A stretch of DNA of 64,000 bases from Panicum virgatum (GCF_016808335.1 NC_053137.1:6027904-6091903); one strand, 5' to 3'; positions 20,991 through 32,834 are shown, numbered from the stretch's first letter. Program-made: numbers and translations. The notes: generated from the sequence alone by a model not told the origin.

Positions 20991-22073
20991 AGTGTGAATC
21001 TTGTACGAGTGGATGAACAAATCAATCTCTAGGGAACTCCGTGTCACTAGACAAACTGCTTCAGAATCAATCGAGTCATCTGATGTGATCCACCACTCTT
21101 CTCCGTCTTGTTTTTCACATGGCCTGCTCGCCGCAGCCGCACGTTGCCCTCGGTGGTCGTCTCTCACCTGACGCTCGCTGCTGCCGGCCGGCCTTCCTGC
21201 CCGCCTCCATCGGCAGGTCCACCCGGCGGCGACCTGCGTTGCGTGAGCCGTCCGGCGACCTCCCCGTCCGTCCCCACATGCCAGACCCGGGCGGCGGCGG
21301 CGGTCGCTGACAGGCGACGACGGCTAACCAGCGCTGAAACCGCGTTGCAGCAGATCCGTGGCCTGACGGAACACGTCAGGGTCAGTCGATCTCTGAACTG
21401 AACCTGAACACTGAACGTCTTTGCTTGCTAGCTAGAGAAAGGCTGGCACCCACAAGCGCTTGCATTGACCAGCAAGCTTAGGCTAGGCGACCAAACAAAT
21501 CCAAAGGGACAAAAGTAAACAGAAATTTGACCAAACGGGATGATTAAAAGTGCAGAACTCGTGCCAACAACTGTCTCTTTGGTGCTGCAATTGTGCCATT
21601 AACTGCGTTCGGCAGGCTGGAGCTGGAGGCTGGAGCTGGAATAGTGTGAGAGAAAAAATACTGTTACCTGGCTGGTGGCTGAAGAACAGTGCTGGAGCGA
21701 TATGAGAGAGAAATACTGTAGGGCTGGAGCTGGAGCCGAACACGGTGATTGATGTTGGTGTCAGAAGGACTGATTAGGTTTTTTTTTCTTTCTTTGATGA
21801 AGCGAAGGACTGATCATTAGTTGGCTCGCGGCAGCGGTTTCAGTAGTGGTTTGTGTGGCTGTCATCAAAGGGATTAGTGCTTGGTGGAGAGAGAGGACTA
21901 GGAGGAGTATTGTATTGCTGTGATGAGCTAGCAGATTGGTGCGGTGGGTGCGCCTGCGCCACCCGCCGCCGTCCGGTCGGTCTCCGGCCATCCCTCCGCC
22001 GTTTCTCCTCTCCTGACTGTGGCGTGTGCGCTAGCTGCAGCACACTCTCTGTAGTCTGTACCAGGTTCCTGTG
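20991..22073. other. Intergenic DNA with one small TIR element
   Basis: 21108-21400 is GC-rich with no recognised protein. 21602-21746 is a small TIR element described separately. The rest shows nothing I can name. Confidence 0.4.
21602..21746. mobile_element. Small MITE rich in GCTGGAGCTGG
   Basis: The left end ACTGCGTTCGGC pairs with the right end GCCGAACACGGT. The interior holds repeated GGAGCTGG words and two copies of GAGAGAAAAAATACTGT / GAGAGAAATACTGTA. This fits a common grass MITE family. The target duplication is not clear. Confidence 0.6.
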
Positions 22074-22081
22074 CGTACGTC

Positions 22082-22478
22082 TAGGGATGGATCTAAACAT
22101 CTGAATTCTTAGAACAAATTTGATATTTTAAAATAGATATGCTTAAAATTTTATGCTAATCTTTTTTTATAATATCAAGCATATTATTACACATAAGAAT
22201 AAAATTTTGTATAAATTTTTTAATGTATTATTTGCTCCCTACAATTAAAAAGGTGAAAAAAGATTCGTATCCGTATCCGATCCGTATTCGAATTTTTATA
22301 TCTATTATTTGAGAATATATATGATAAATTTGAGGTTTAGTTTTTTTGAATCTTTACAAGATCAATGTTAAGTACAAGACTATGAATTTACATAGTAAAT
22401 TCTACATCTTATTTGTTCATAATCGAAGAAAAATGACAAAAAATCTGACATTCGAATAGACATCCGAATCCATCCTTA
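22082..22478. mobile_element. hAT-type MITE with 8-bp target duplication
   Basis: It starts TAGGGATGGATC and ends GAATCCATCCTTA, as imperfect inverted repeats. CGTACGTC flanks it exactly at 22074-22081 and 22479-22486, an 8-bp duplication typical of hAT elements. The interior is AT-rich with GGATCGGATACGGAT-like words. No transposase. Confidence 0.82.
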
Positions 22479-22486
22479 CGTACGTC

Positions 22487-23116
22487 CAGGCCAGCTCCGG
22501 TGCTCATGGGTTTGCCACGTCATCCGCCGCTTTATCTGCGCCACGCCACGTGTACCACGGAGAACGAATTGGAAAGACCAGCACAGGCCGGCCGCTGTTT
22601 CTTTGTTTCTTTCTTTTCTCTCTAGAAGGGAATCGGAAACAGATGCCACATTATTGGCCATGGTACACCATGGGCCGCTGCTGAAGTTTTTTTTTCTTTG
22701 CGAGGCGATGCTGGAGTCGCATGCTCACTAGTGTTGTTTGTCAGTGAGATGGCTGCTGGTTGTTTGTGTCAGACTCGCCCTCTAGTGTTTGTGCCTACAT
22801 GCACTTGCTGTCTCATCTTGTGCTGGTTTAGCTCAGTTTCAAGTGTCATTTCCATCTTTTATTTGGGTCCACCATCCTTTCTTTGATCGGCTGTCTAAAA
22901 ACTGGCCATTTCTTAGCGCCAAAAGCCCAAAACTGACCAGAGAAAATAAGGTGCAGGTCAAGTTTCTTCAATGTCACATACTACTGAGCATAGCTCATAT
23001 GGTTAGGGATCTTTATTTTATTTCAGTGGTAAAACGGCGTACCCATGAGAAGACTACTTCAATGCATAAGAGCCAAGCTGATCTTTTATTATATTATTAG
23101 TTGAAACTTCCTTGGG
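22487..23116. other. Intergenic DNA, nothing recognised
   Basis: Open frames at 22698-22886 and 22789-23100 overlap in different frames and contain no conserved motif or splice logic. No gene is supported. Confidence 0.4.
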
Positions 23117-23695
23117 CAGAGCTGGGACTTGGGCCCTGCCATTTTTGGGCAGTCCGTGGCACGATCATTTGGGATGACCCAAAGCAGGGCACGAACGAAA
23201 TATTTTGGGCCGTACCGGCACGACACGAACACGAGGGCCGTGCCGTGCCTAGGATCTCAGCACGACGGGCTGTATAGCACGACCCGCATTTTGGGCCGTG
23301 CTTGGGTCGGCACGACACGAAAACAGCCCATCGACCAGTACATAGCCCTTGTTCTATTATGACAGTTAATCTTCCTTTCTAATTAACAACAATCATGAAA
23401 GGTAACTGACTGACGCTGTGGTGTGAGTCTTTTTTTCCTCGGCGTCTAGGGTTTCCCCAGGCGACTCGAGGCGATTATTGCCGGGCACCGTCGTTTCCAC
23501 CGTTTTCTCTCCCTCCCTTCCCTTTCTCCGGATCTGCACCTCCGAGTGCTGGATCTCCCAACTCCCCACGCCATCGAGTCCCCATATTCTGCGTTTCACA
23601 GCCGTAAAACATACACTGCTGGCCTAGGGTTTAGTGGTGGCGGTAACACTTTGTTTGCGCCGCGGCGTCTGGTGCAGGGTTTCTGGTGAAAGGAG

Positions 23696-25048
23696 ATGGA
23701 GAGTGTGGAAGGTTTGATGAAGAACTTGCAATTGTCGGATGCAGAAAAGAGGGGCTTGAAGATCGGATCTACGGGGAGGAAGGCGGAGGCAAGAGGCGGT
23801 GCGGCACAGGCGCTGGGAAAGGTGTTGTCGGAGAAGATGATCCATACTGAAACTGTGGAGCAGGCTCTGGGCAGGGTTTGGTGCCCCATCAAGGGGATCG
23901 AGTGCAAACCCTTGGGTGATAACAAATTTCTCATTACCTTCTTGCAAGATTCTAGGAAAAGGAAGGCTTTGGATGAGGGACCATGGATGATTTCAAAAGA
24001 GTTGCTGGTAGTGGCAGATGTGGATTGAAGGAAAACCCTAGATGAGATTGAGTTTATTTCAGTGCCAACTTGGGTGAGAATCTCAAACCTCCCTATTGGC
24101 ATGATGAATAAGGAAGCAGGGAAGACCATCGGAGAAGCGGTGGGGAAGTTTATGTTACTGGATCTGGAGGATGGTAAAGTGCCGATCCGGCGTTTTCTGA
24201 GGGTGCGTGTTAGGCTGGATATCCGCAAGCCTCTTATGCGAGGTGTTTCAATTCAGGAGGATGACGGTGCGCCGGCTCGCTGGTGTCCTTTAGCTTATAA
24301 GTATCTTCCAGATTTTTGCTATGTGTGTGGCATTATCGGCCATACCGAGAGGGTGTGCTCTATCAAGTTGAAGGAAGGGGACGCCCCACAATTTGACAAG
24401 TTGCTGAGGTACTTGCTGGTGAGAGGGAGATCTGATTTTGATGGGCAAAAGCATGCGGAGTGGGGTAGAGGAGGGGGAGGGAAGTCTGGATTGAGTTGGG
24501 GGCGTGGATCGTCTGGATCGGGTGGAAAATGGAGGCTTGATGGCTCGTGAAGTGATGGTCCGTCATGGAGAAAGGACAGTACGGATGCAGGGATGCTGAA
24601 GGATAGAAAAGCAGGTGAAGAGGATGAAGTGACTAGCCCGCTGAAAGCTGGTGTCAACAACACTGTCCTTGATGACGGGCATGGCAATGGTGCAAAAAAG
24701 GCGCTGACTTTTGGCAGCGATCCAGGCACCAAATTGGCGCATAGTGTGGAAGTGAAGTCTGGGGAGCTTGGGGGAAATGTGGTGGGGGCTGATCCAGAAC
24801 TAAATTCTAAAGGAGACGGGGTAGGGGAGAAAGATGTGAACAGTAGCATGCAGCCCATGCATGTTGATCAAGCAGGGGTGGAGAAGGGGTCGGGGGTGGT
24901 GATTGTGAAGGATGCTTTAGGGAAGGTGAAAGTTTCTCCAGCAAAGAATAGCCGCAAAATGTATAACAAAAAGCCGAGGCAGGTGGTGGTGGAGGCGGCA
25001 AACCAGTCCTCCCCTATGAAGGAGGGGAAGAAGAGGGGGTTAAAATAG
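23696..25048 (+). pseudogene. LINE ORF1 (DUF4283 plus zinc knuckle), two internal stops
   Basis: One continuous frame starts at ATG 23696. It is broken by TGA codons at 24026-24028 and 24548-24550 and ends at TAG 25046-25048, 451 codons in all. The first third matches the DUF4283 type (IHTETVEQALGRVWCPIKG, ...DSRKRKALDEGPWMIS). Then follows WCPLAYKYLPDFCYVCGIIG with HTERVC, the CX2CX4HX4C-type zinc knuckle with preceding PDFCY motif found in plant L1 ORF1 proteins. The C-terminal half is Gly/Lys-rich and unstructured. ORF1 proteins bind the element's RNA. Both internal stops are TGA, as expected from C-to-T changes at CGA or TGG, but the original codons are not known. Confidence 0.88.
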
Positions 25049-28000
25049 GAGGAATCGGTGCCGATGGAGGGTGTAAAGAGGAGCAGGGTGTCGAAGCAGG
25101 TTGGGGAGGTTGCTGCAAACACAAACATGAAGGCGGGACTGCCGGAGCAGTCCTGTAAGGACCAATGAATCTCATAGCTTGGAATTGCCAGGGCTTGGGG
25201 AACGCCTCGGCAATTCCTGGCCTTCTGGGTCTCCAGAAGGAGGAGGAGCCGGACATTCTCTTTCTGTCTGAAACGAAGATGGACAGAAGGCGAATTGAGG
25301 GAGTGCGGTGGAAGCTAGGTTTAACGAACTTGGTGGTGAAAGATTGCAAGGGGCAGAGTGGCGGGCTTGTGATCTTTTGGAGGAAAGAAATTAATCTGCA
25401 TCTTCGGGGGGTGTCCCGCTTTTACATCGATGCGGATGTGGTGGAGGTTGATGGTTTTGTTTGGCGGTTCACAGGTTTCTATGGTGAGCCGAAAACCGAT
25501 CGGAAGGAATATTCCTGGAGGGCAATGAGGGCTTTGAATGCTGCCAGGAGGGGCCATGGCTATGTGTTGGCGACTTTAACGAGGTGCTGTTGGGGTGTGA
25601 GAAGGAAGGTGGTCAGGCAAAACCTCATATTTGTATGGATCGGTTCCGGTAGGCCTTGGAGGACTGTTCACTTATAGATCTTGGCTTCATGGGTGACCCC
25701 TTCACATGGCGAAATAATAGTCACAATAGTGATAATTATATTCGGGAGCGCCTGGATCGAGCTGTTGCTGATGATGATTGGTGTGCTCGTTTTCCTAATT
25801 TTTGAGTCATCAATGGGGATCCTCACCACTCTGACCACCGACCCATAATTGTTGTGATTAATGATGATGCTGGTGGTTGACCGAAGGCGGGGGGCCAAAT
25901 GTTCAGGTTTGAAGCTGGGTGGATTCAGGAGGATAATTGCCGGATGATTGTGCAAAACGCGTGGAATCTGACGGTTGAGGCCAGGTCGGGCAGTGTGGTT
26001 GAAGCTGTCTGGGAGGTGGGAGCTGAACTGTGGGATTGGAGTAGGAATATTCTTGGAGATTTGGAGAAAAGAATAAAAAGGGTGAAGAGGGATTTGGAGG
26101 CGTGTCGGAGAAGAAGCATTGATGCTCAGAGTGTCGGTCGGGAGGCAATTCTCAAGTATAAGCTGGAGAAGCTAGAAAACAAAAAAGAAGAGCGCATGCA
26201 CACTAGCTGCAGAAGGGAGATAGAAACACAAAGTTTTTCCATGGGTATGCCTCAGAAAGGAGAAGGAGAAATAGAATTAGAAAATTGGTGAGGGATGACG
26301 GGGTGGTAGTGGAGGAGGAAGGGGAGTTGCAGGCTCTTATCACTAACTTTTACAAAGATTTATTTTGCAGCCGTGCAGGTAGTCGTTACGATGAGTTGCT
26401 CTCGTGTGTTCATCCGAGAGTTACAAATGAGATGAATCAGCACTTGATGCGGGATTTTTCTGATGAGGACATTAAATCAGCCCTTGACAGTATGGGTGAT
26501 CTAAAAGCTCCGGGAGTGGATGGGATGCCGGCCCTTTTCTATAAACAGTATTGGGATATTGGGTGCTGACATCACTAAAGAAGTTAAGAACTTGCTGATG
26601 GGAGGTGCCATGCCAGAGGGATGGAATGATACAATGGTGGTGCTGATTCCCAAAGTTCCTAGCCCGGAGCGGCTGAAGGATCTCAGACCGATAAGCTTGT
26701 GCAATGTGGTTTACAAAATTGTGTCTAAGGTATTGTCAAACCGTCTGAAGTCTATTCTCCCTGATATTATCTCATTGAACCAGAGTGCCTTTGTACCAGG
26801 CCACATGATCACTGATAATGTGCTGCTAGCATATGAACTGACCCATTTCATGCAGAACAAGCGTGGGGGGGGGGGGGGGGGGAGAGCTTTGCGGCAGTTA
26901 AACTTGATATGAGCAAAGCTTATGACCGTGTGGAATGGTGTTTTTTGGAGATGATGTTGAAGCAGATGGGTTTTTGTGAGGACTGGGTGAAGGTAATCAT
27001 GCAATGTGTCACCACGGTCAAATATCGTATTAAGGTGAATGGTGGTCTCACTGAGGAAATAGTATTGGAGCGTGGGCTTCGGCAAGGGGACCCTCTTTCA
27101 CCGTATTTGTTCCTGCTTTGCGCTGAAGCCTTTTCTTGTCTACTCCAGGCGGCTGAGGAGGATGGTGAACTGATGGGAGTAAAGGTTTGCCAGGATGCTC
27201 CGAGCATTAGTCATCTTTTGTTTGCAGACGATTCCTTGCTACTCCTGAAAACTGATGATCAGAGTGCAAATCGTGTGCAGCATATTCTTTCATTGTATGA
27301 AGATTGCTCGGGGCAGATTATTAACAAGGAAAAGTCCTCAATAATGTTTAGTAAAAATGCTAGAAGTGCAGAGAAGCAGCAAATGATGACAGCCTTGGGA
27401 ATAAACGTGGAAGCTCGCACCGAGAAATATTTGGGGCTGCCGGTGTATATGGGCAGATCAAAAGAGAAAACATTTGCATATCTAAAGGATGTGGCACAAG
27501 CCATCTCGAGTTATGCCATGTCTTGTTTTGATTTGACAAAATCACTGTGTGATGATATTATGACAATGATATGCCGTTTCTGGTGGGCACAACAGGATCA
27601 GGAGAATAAAATGCATTGGCTGTCCAAAGAGAAATTATGTACAAGAAAGGAGAATGGTGGGCTTGGGTTCAGGGACTTGCACCTGTTTAATCCGGCTATG
27701 CTTGCTCGACAGGGTTGGAGACTGATAATTAGTCCGGAGTCTTTGTGTGCTCAGGTACTACGAGCTAAATATTTCCCTGATGGAAATCTGATGGGAGCTA
27801 AGGAGAAACCTGGAATTTCTTACTCTTGGCGCAGCATTGTCCGTGGTGTGCAGGCTTTAAAGGAGGGACTAATCTGGAGAGTCGGGGATGGAACGCAGAT
27901 CGATATTTGGTCTGATCCGTGGATACCTGATGGCATTACTAGAAGACCGATCACACCACGTGGTCATACTCTTTTGCGCCGGGTTTCGGAATTGATTGAT

Positions 28001-29989
28001 CTAGTAAGTGGCGACTGGGATAGGGCACTAATCCGGTCAGTGTTTTGGGAGGATGTGGCTCACATACTGTGTATCCCTATTAAACAAGGCATGGAGGACC
28101 TGCTGGCTTGGCATTATGACAAGAAGGGTGTTTTCTCAGTGAAATCAGCGTATCATGTGTTGGATGATGGCAGGACACATGATAGAATTCGCCAGTAGGG
28201 GGAGAGCAGTTCAAGATCACGGCCGTCACAGCCCTTGAGTCTAATTGGAAGAGAATTTGGCAGCTGAAATGCCCATTATATGCCACTTTTTCTGGAGGTT
28301 TACACACAATAGTTTGCCTTTGAGAATGAACATTGCTAGAAGAGGTATGGTGATTGACATGAGATGCCCTGTCTGTTGGAGGCTAGATGAGGATGGAGGA
28401 CATTGTTTCTTGAAATGCAAGTACATCAAGGCATGCTGGAGAGCTATGAACTTCGAGGACATCAGACTCAACCTGTGTTCTCTGTCAGATGCGAAACAGG
28501 TCGCGGATTGCATCCTATCTCAGAAGGAAGAAAAGAAGCCAATGATCATTGGCCTGCTGTGGTCATGGTGGGATGCGCGGGACAAAGCTAATGTTGGGGA
28601 GCAGTTGAGATCCACGGATGAGGTGTTGTGGAAGGCGCGTTTGGCTAACGTGCACACTGAAACTGAACCTGGGAGGGATGCTGCACCGGTATCAAGAGGT
28701 CCGGAACGAAGATGGGACCCTCCTCCGGGTTGTGTTTGGAAGATTAATATAGATGGTGCTTTCTGCGAGGCAAATAAGAAAGGTGCTTGGGGCTTTGTGG
28801 TGCGGGACTCGGAAGGCATAGCATCCATGGCAGGGGCGGGATGTATCGAAGTCGTAGCAGATGCTCTTTGTGCTGAGGCCCACGCTTGTGTCGAGGCTCT
28901 AATTGCTGCAGCAGATGTGGGAATGCAAAGCATTATGCTGGAATCGGACTCACTTGTTTTGGTGAAGGCGCTACAGTTGACGGAGAGTGATCAAGCGCTG
29001 GGTGGTGTGTTATTCAGAGAAGCAAAATTTCTTATGTCAACTTTGTTTAATTCTGCTAGTGTGAGACATGTACCCCGTTCTTGTAAGGGAAAATTGTTTC
29101 TATAGCATTGAAAGATCACAAGAATTGGAAAATACCATCAAAAGAACTATGCTATGTAAAATACCATTCAAAGATGCAAACATTACCGGAAGTAGCATTC
29201 CATCACGTTCCATCACATTTGGAGCTAACGACGTCCATCTGAAACCGCTGGGAGCTAGGGACGTAAGCTCCTTCTTCCTCCTCCATCCATCTACTGCACG
29301 TGAACAAGAAGAGCCGGCGACATGATGAGCAGAGCAACGGCGGTGCTGCTAATGGCTCTGTGCGCGACCATGCATGCTGTCGAGGTTTAGGATCGCTGCC
29401 GTGCAGCCGCAGCCGCGCCGTGAGGCGCCGGGAACCTCGCCGCGCTGCAGGATTCTCGGCGGGCCTCGACGCCGCGCGCCGCCAACGCGTCCGAGGCAGT
29501 AAAAGTTGCTCTCCGCCTCTGCTTGGTTTGTCAACGATTGATTCCAGCCTGTCGTTCTCGTGCCCGTGTCCATTCGTGCATCGTGAGAATCACTTACCTG
29601 GGCATCTGTATATGGTGCACATATAGGGTGTGCACATATGCATTTCGGCCAGCTTCGAGAGCTCTGTCACGTTTTAGCCGATGGATCAACTTCCTGGCTT
29701 CCTTCGTTCCAAGTCAAGGACCAAGTCACAGGCAATAAGGTAATAAGGATCTCATCCGCGAATGGGATAACTAGGCGGCTGCCGTCATGTCTGCTGATAG
29801 AGCTCATCGGGAGGCGGGAGCAAAGGTCAGTTTCAGGAGGTTAACAATGGCCTCAATATATCAGTCGTCGGAGCAACCGCAGAGTGCAACAGGGAAGCAC
29901 CGGGGATTCTGGACTACAGGGTGACTGGGCTACAGCAAAAATGGATCGCGCCGGAGAGATTAACTGATTATAGATTAAGCACCCGGAGC

Positions 29990-30770
29990 CCCGCGAGGCC
30001 GGCGAGCGACGCGGCCAGCTGCCCCGCAGCGTCCGGTTGGGCAGCGCGAGCCTGACGATGGCGACGACCTACGTTGCCAGATACTCCAGAGGAGGTGCGA
30101 ATTACGTATCCGATACGTATCACATATCGATACGCGGTGGATACGCGACATATACGTATCGGAGAAGTATCTGTAAAAAAATAAATGAAACATAAATCGG
30201 ATACTTATTTGGGTACGTATCGGATACTCCGTGGAACGTATCGCAGAGAGAGAGAGCAGATGATCTGCTTCCGATCGACCGATTCAGAGAAAGAGAAGGT
30301 TATATGAAATGTTTGATGGTTTCTTAGGCTGGACTTTCTTAGTTTCTTTTTTTTCTTTTCCTACCATTAATATGCATTAATATTTATTTTATAAAAAATT
30401 ACTAAAACGTATCCGTGTATCGGGTTTTTTGACAAAATGACGTATCCCCATATCCGTATCGGTCCGATACCGATACATGTATCCATATCCGTGCTGCATA
30501 GACGATGACTGCCGCCGCGCCCTCCTCAGCCTCGCCGCACGTCACCCTGGGCCAGCCGCAGCACGCGTTGTTGGACGCGTTGGCGCCTTGGCGGCGGTCG
30601 GCCAGCCGCCAGCCGTCAACCGCGGCGTCGAGGCCCGCCGAGAACCTGCGCAGTGCGGCGAGGTCACCGCCACCGCATGGTTGTGGCTGCACGGCGGCGC
30701 CGATCCTGGACCGCGATAGCACGGTCGCGCACAGAGGCACTAGCAGCACCACCGCTGCTCTGCTCGCCAT
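29990..30770 (-). pseudogene. Captured 5' fragment of an LRR receptor kinase (PSKR-like), interrupted
   Basis: On the minus strand an ATG at 30770 opens MASRAAVVLLVPLCATVL, a signal-peptide-like start. LAALRRFSAGLDAAVDGW follows, then ACCGWPRVTC, the paired-Cys cap before the first LRR. The frame stops near 30500 at a GTATC-rich insertion. It resumes at about 30066 with VVAIVRLALPNRTLRGQLA and SLAGLAGLR, the first LRR. This arrangement matches the N-termini of phytosulfokine/PSY1-type receptor kinases. The rest of the ectodomain, the membrane segment and the kinase are missing. A second, more decayed copy of the 5' part lies in the left TIR (plus strand, about 29321-29500). The donor gene is not in the window. 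Confidence 0.8.
30096..30500. repeat. GTATC-rich insertion inside the captured gene fragment
   Basis: Words such as CGTATCCGATACGTATC, GGATACGCGACATATACGTA and CCATATCCGTATCGGTCCGA crowd both ends around an AT-rich core. The segment separates two adjoining parts of the LRR fragment. It is therefore either a later insertion or a junction formed when the Pack-MULE was assembled. Boundaries are approximate and no target duplication could be read. Confidence 0.6.
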
Positions 30771-31491
30771 GTCGCCGGCTCTTCTTATTCACGAGCGATG
30801 GTGGAGGAAGAAGGAGCGTACGTACGCCCTGGCCTCCAGCGGGTGGAGATGGACGCCGTTAGCTCCGAATGTGACGGAATGTGATGGAATGCTACTTTCG
30901 GTTAACCGTTTGTATCTTTGAATGGTATTTTACGTGACATAACTCTTTTGATGGTATTTTCCAATTCTTGTGACCTTTCAATGCTATAGAGCCAATTTTC
31001 CCTTCTTGTAACTTTGCTGCTCATGAATTGGCCAAGCTTGGCCGGTGTCGGGACCCAGAACATCCAATTGTTTGGATGGATCCCCTCCCTGAAAGTGTAA
31101 ACATTATTGTGGCTCGCGATCTGGCTGAGCCGCGGGTTCTTGAATAAAGCAGCAAGGTTTACGTTTCAAAAAAAACAACAATCATGAAAAAAATATTATT
31201 CATTCAAGAAAATCATGTAATTTTCATACCATCGATAATTTATGTGCTTTCTAATTACAATAGTAATATTTCTATATCGATGCATATAAATTAAATTGCA
31301 AGTATTCGGAGGGCCGTGCTTGGGCTAGCACCGGCGTGCCATGGGTCGTGCTTGGGCTTGATAATAGACTGTTCGTGCCAACACGGCATGGCACGATGTG
31401 CCGATCGTGCCTAAAAATCTAGACACGACATGGCACGAGGCACGAGAGGGCCGGGCCGGGCCGGCACGGCACAACCCAAGTCCCAGCTCTA

Positions 31492-32834
31492 GGCAAGACA
31501 CACTATTCTCGTTGTTCCAATCTAAAATGAAAAACACAACAGTTTTCAACCTGAGTTTCCGCAATTTAGTTAATCCTGATTATGCATTGTACATGTTGTT
31601 CGCGTACACAACCGTTTAGCCTGCATGTACACGTTACCTAGTGGCTTACCATCTCCGTTTAATCAGCTATTTGTCCCGTTTAATCACCGTTTATTCTGTT
31701 TAAAATAGTCATTTAGCCTGAATAAATAGCTAAACGGTAGTTTATCGTTTAGTTCGTTTAGACGTTTAGGGTACCACTGATTGTACAACATGTTTAGTAG
31801 CCAAACGACTGTTCTCCTTACCAAAAATGAAAAAAAAGGAAGATCGTCACAAGAATCCTCCAGATCCAGCCGAATTGTTCCTGAGATCTAGTTCACCATG
31901 GACAGTTGGGCACGAACTCTGTTCAGAAGAAACAAAAGGTTCCCCTCTCCCTCGTGCCCTGCCGGGCTGCCGGTTGCCGGCCGGAGGAAACCTCACGTCG
32001 TGCCACCGGCCGGCCGGCCGTCGATCCACCGGAGCTGACACCATTGCTGACCTTTTGCTGTCCGCTTGGTTGGTAGCGCGTCTGGCTCATCATCACATGA
32101 TCTGCCACATGACACCACCGATCCGATCCGTCCATGGTCCCATCCATTGCATCGCTCCCTGTTTGTTGCCATGCGAGTGAGTTGAAGGGACGGCCAGGAT
32201 TCGCCGGATCACGAAGGGTGCCAGCTGACCGGTGACATGCGTGACTCGTGCACCATTGTGTGTCTGTGCATCCTCGGCCGGACATCGTAGCATGGATGCA
32301 ACCGTGCACGATCCGCTGATCGGGCGCCGGCCGGCCGGTCACGCGTCAGTTTCCGGCGATGCGCCGGTGATCTTTTTTGTTTTTCTTCCTCACTCTATCT
32401 CCCTACTAGCTTTGGGATAATGTAGGAGGTCATCGTCGGCGAGGGATCGTCGGATGCTGGCGTTGGTAAAAAAGTAAAATTCCAAGCTAGGGACTTTCTT
32501 TTCAGAAAAAAATGTAAGGACTAGCAAAAAACATCACAAATCACCTGACAGTTGCCTAGAGTCAGCTAGAAAGTAGCTATGATAGCTATATAGGAGTATG
32601 TGTGATGGCCAAATAAGAGAATTATGATCAGTGATTGAGACTAACTTACCATTTGGGCATTTCATTTTAACCTATGCAATATTTGAACATTTAGGAGGGT
32701 TATAATAAGTTGGACGTACCATTCTCTTAGAACTAGAGAGTAGCTAGGTCGTCGAAAACTTGAGAAATCACCTGACAGTTTCCTAGAGTCAGCTAGAAAG
32801 TACTAGCTATATGATAGCAGCTGCGCGCCAAACA
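31492..32834. other. Intergenic DNA with GTTTA-rich repeat and a partial duplication
   Basis: 31610-31780 is packed with CGTTTAG/GTTTAAT words, a sequence type common in grass transposon remnants. 31830-32400 is mixed, with no recognised protein. A block of about 62 bases with AAATCACCTGACAGTT and CCTAGAGTCAGCTAGAAAGTA occurs at about 32531 and again at about 32764. No gene. Confidence 0.45.

Larger units (their letters stand above)
29087..31002. mobile_element. Pack-MULE (non-autonomous Mutator-like element)
   Basis: Both ends start GGGAAAATTG. The terminal inverted repeats run for about 410 bp (29087-about 29500 against 31002-about 30560). The 9-bp duplication TTCTTGTAA flanks it exactly (29078-29086 and 31003-31011), the size typical of Mutator-like elements. 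Removing the element and one duplication copy restores the LINE RNase H frame. No transposase is present. The interior and the inner TIR carry pieces of a receptor-like protein gene, which is what defines a Pack-MULE. Confidence 0.93.
25165..31147 (+). pseudogene. LINE ORF2: endonuclease, reverse transcriptase, RNase H (broken)
   Basis: The AP-type endonuclease starts MNLIAWNCQGLGNASAI, with LFLSETK downstream. It shifts frame near 25555 and recovers the SDHRP motif (25835 region), with stops in between. The RT core runs from about 26500 (APGVDGMPALFYK) through VLIPKV, LRPISLCNV and KAYDRVEW (26915) to RGLRQGDPLSPYLF and the catalytic FADDSLLL (about 27222). The G-run at 26863-26881 causes a frameshift just before the palm motif KAYDRVEW. 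A TAG stop at about 28196-28198 precedes the zf-RVT zinc region (CPVCW...DGGHCFLKC). The RNase H domain starts INIDGAFCEA (about 28744). It is cut at 29086 by the Pack-MULE and continues from 31012 (NFAAHELAKLG) to TAA 31147. The RNase H domain marks the plant L1 subgroup. Not functional. Confidence 0.9.
23401..31173 (+). mobile_element. L1-type LINE, full length, degenerate, split by a Pack-MULE
   Basis: The element is flanked by an exact 16-bp target duplication AACAACAATCATGAAA at 23385-23400 and 31174-31189, with a short poly(A) tail just before the right copy. Order of parts: 5'UTR; ORF1 (23696-25048) with a DUF4283-like domain and CCHC-type zinc knuckle; ORF2 from 25165 with endonuclease, reverse transcriptase, zf-RVT and RNase H. 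ORF2 resumes after the inserted MULE (29087-31002) and ends at the TAA 31145-31147. Net length without the MULE and its extra 9-bp copy is 5848 bp. Stops and frameshifts make it inactive. It sits inside the TIR element 23117-31491. Confidence 0.93.
23117..31491. mobile_element. TIR element rich in GGCACGGC words, host of the nested LINE
   Basis: The left end CAGAGCTGGGACTTGGGCC (23117) and right end GGGTTGTGCC-type sequence read as ...CCCAAGTCCCAGCTCTA (31491) are inverted repeats. Both arms are full of GGGCCGTGCC / GGCACGAC words. Without the LINE (23401-31173 plus one target copy) the element is about 0.6 kb. No transposase is present. The class (probably hAT-like) is inferred; a clean 8-bp target duplication could not be matched. 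Confidence 0.65.

Noticed and set aside
23596..24228. 210-codon minus-strand frame in the LINE
   Set aside because: It is the shadow of the ORF1 coding strand, which has recognisable DUF4283 and zinc-knuckle sequence.
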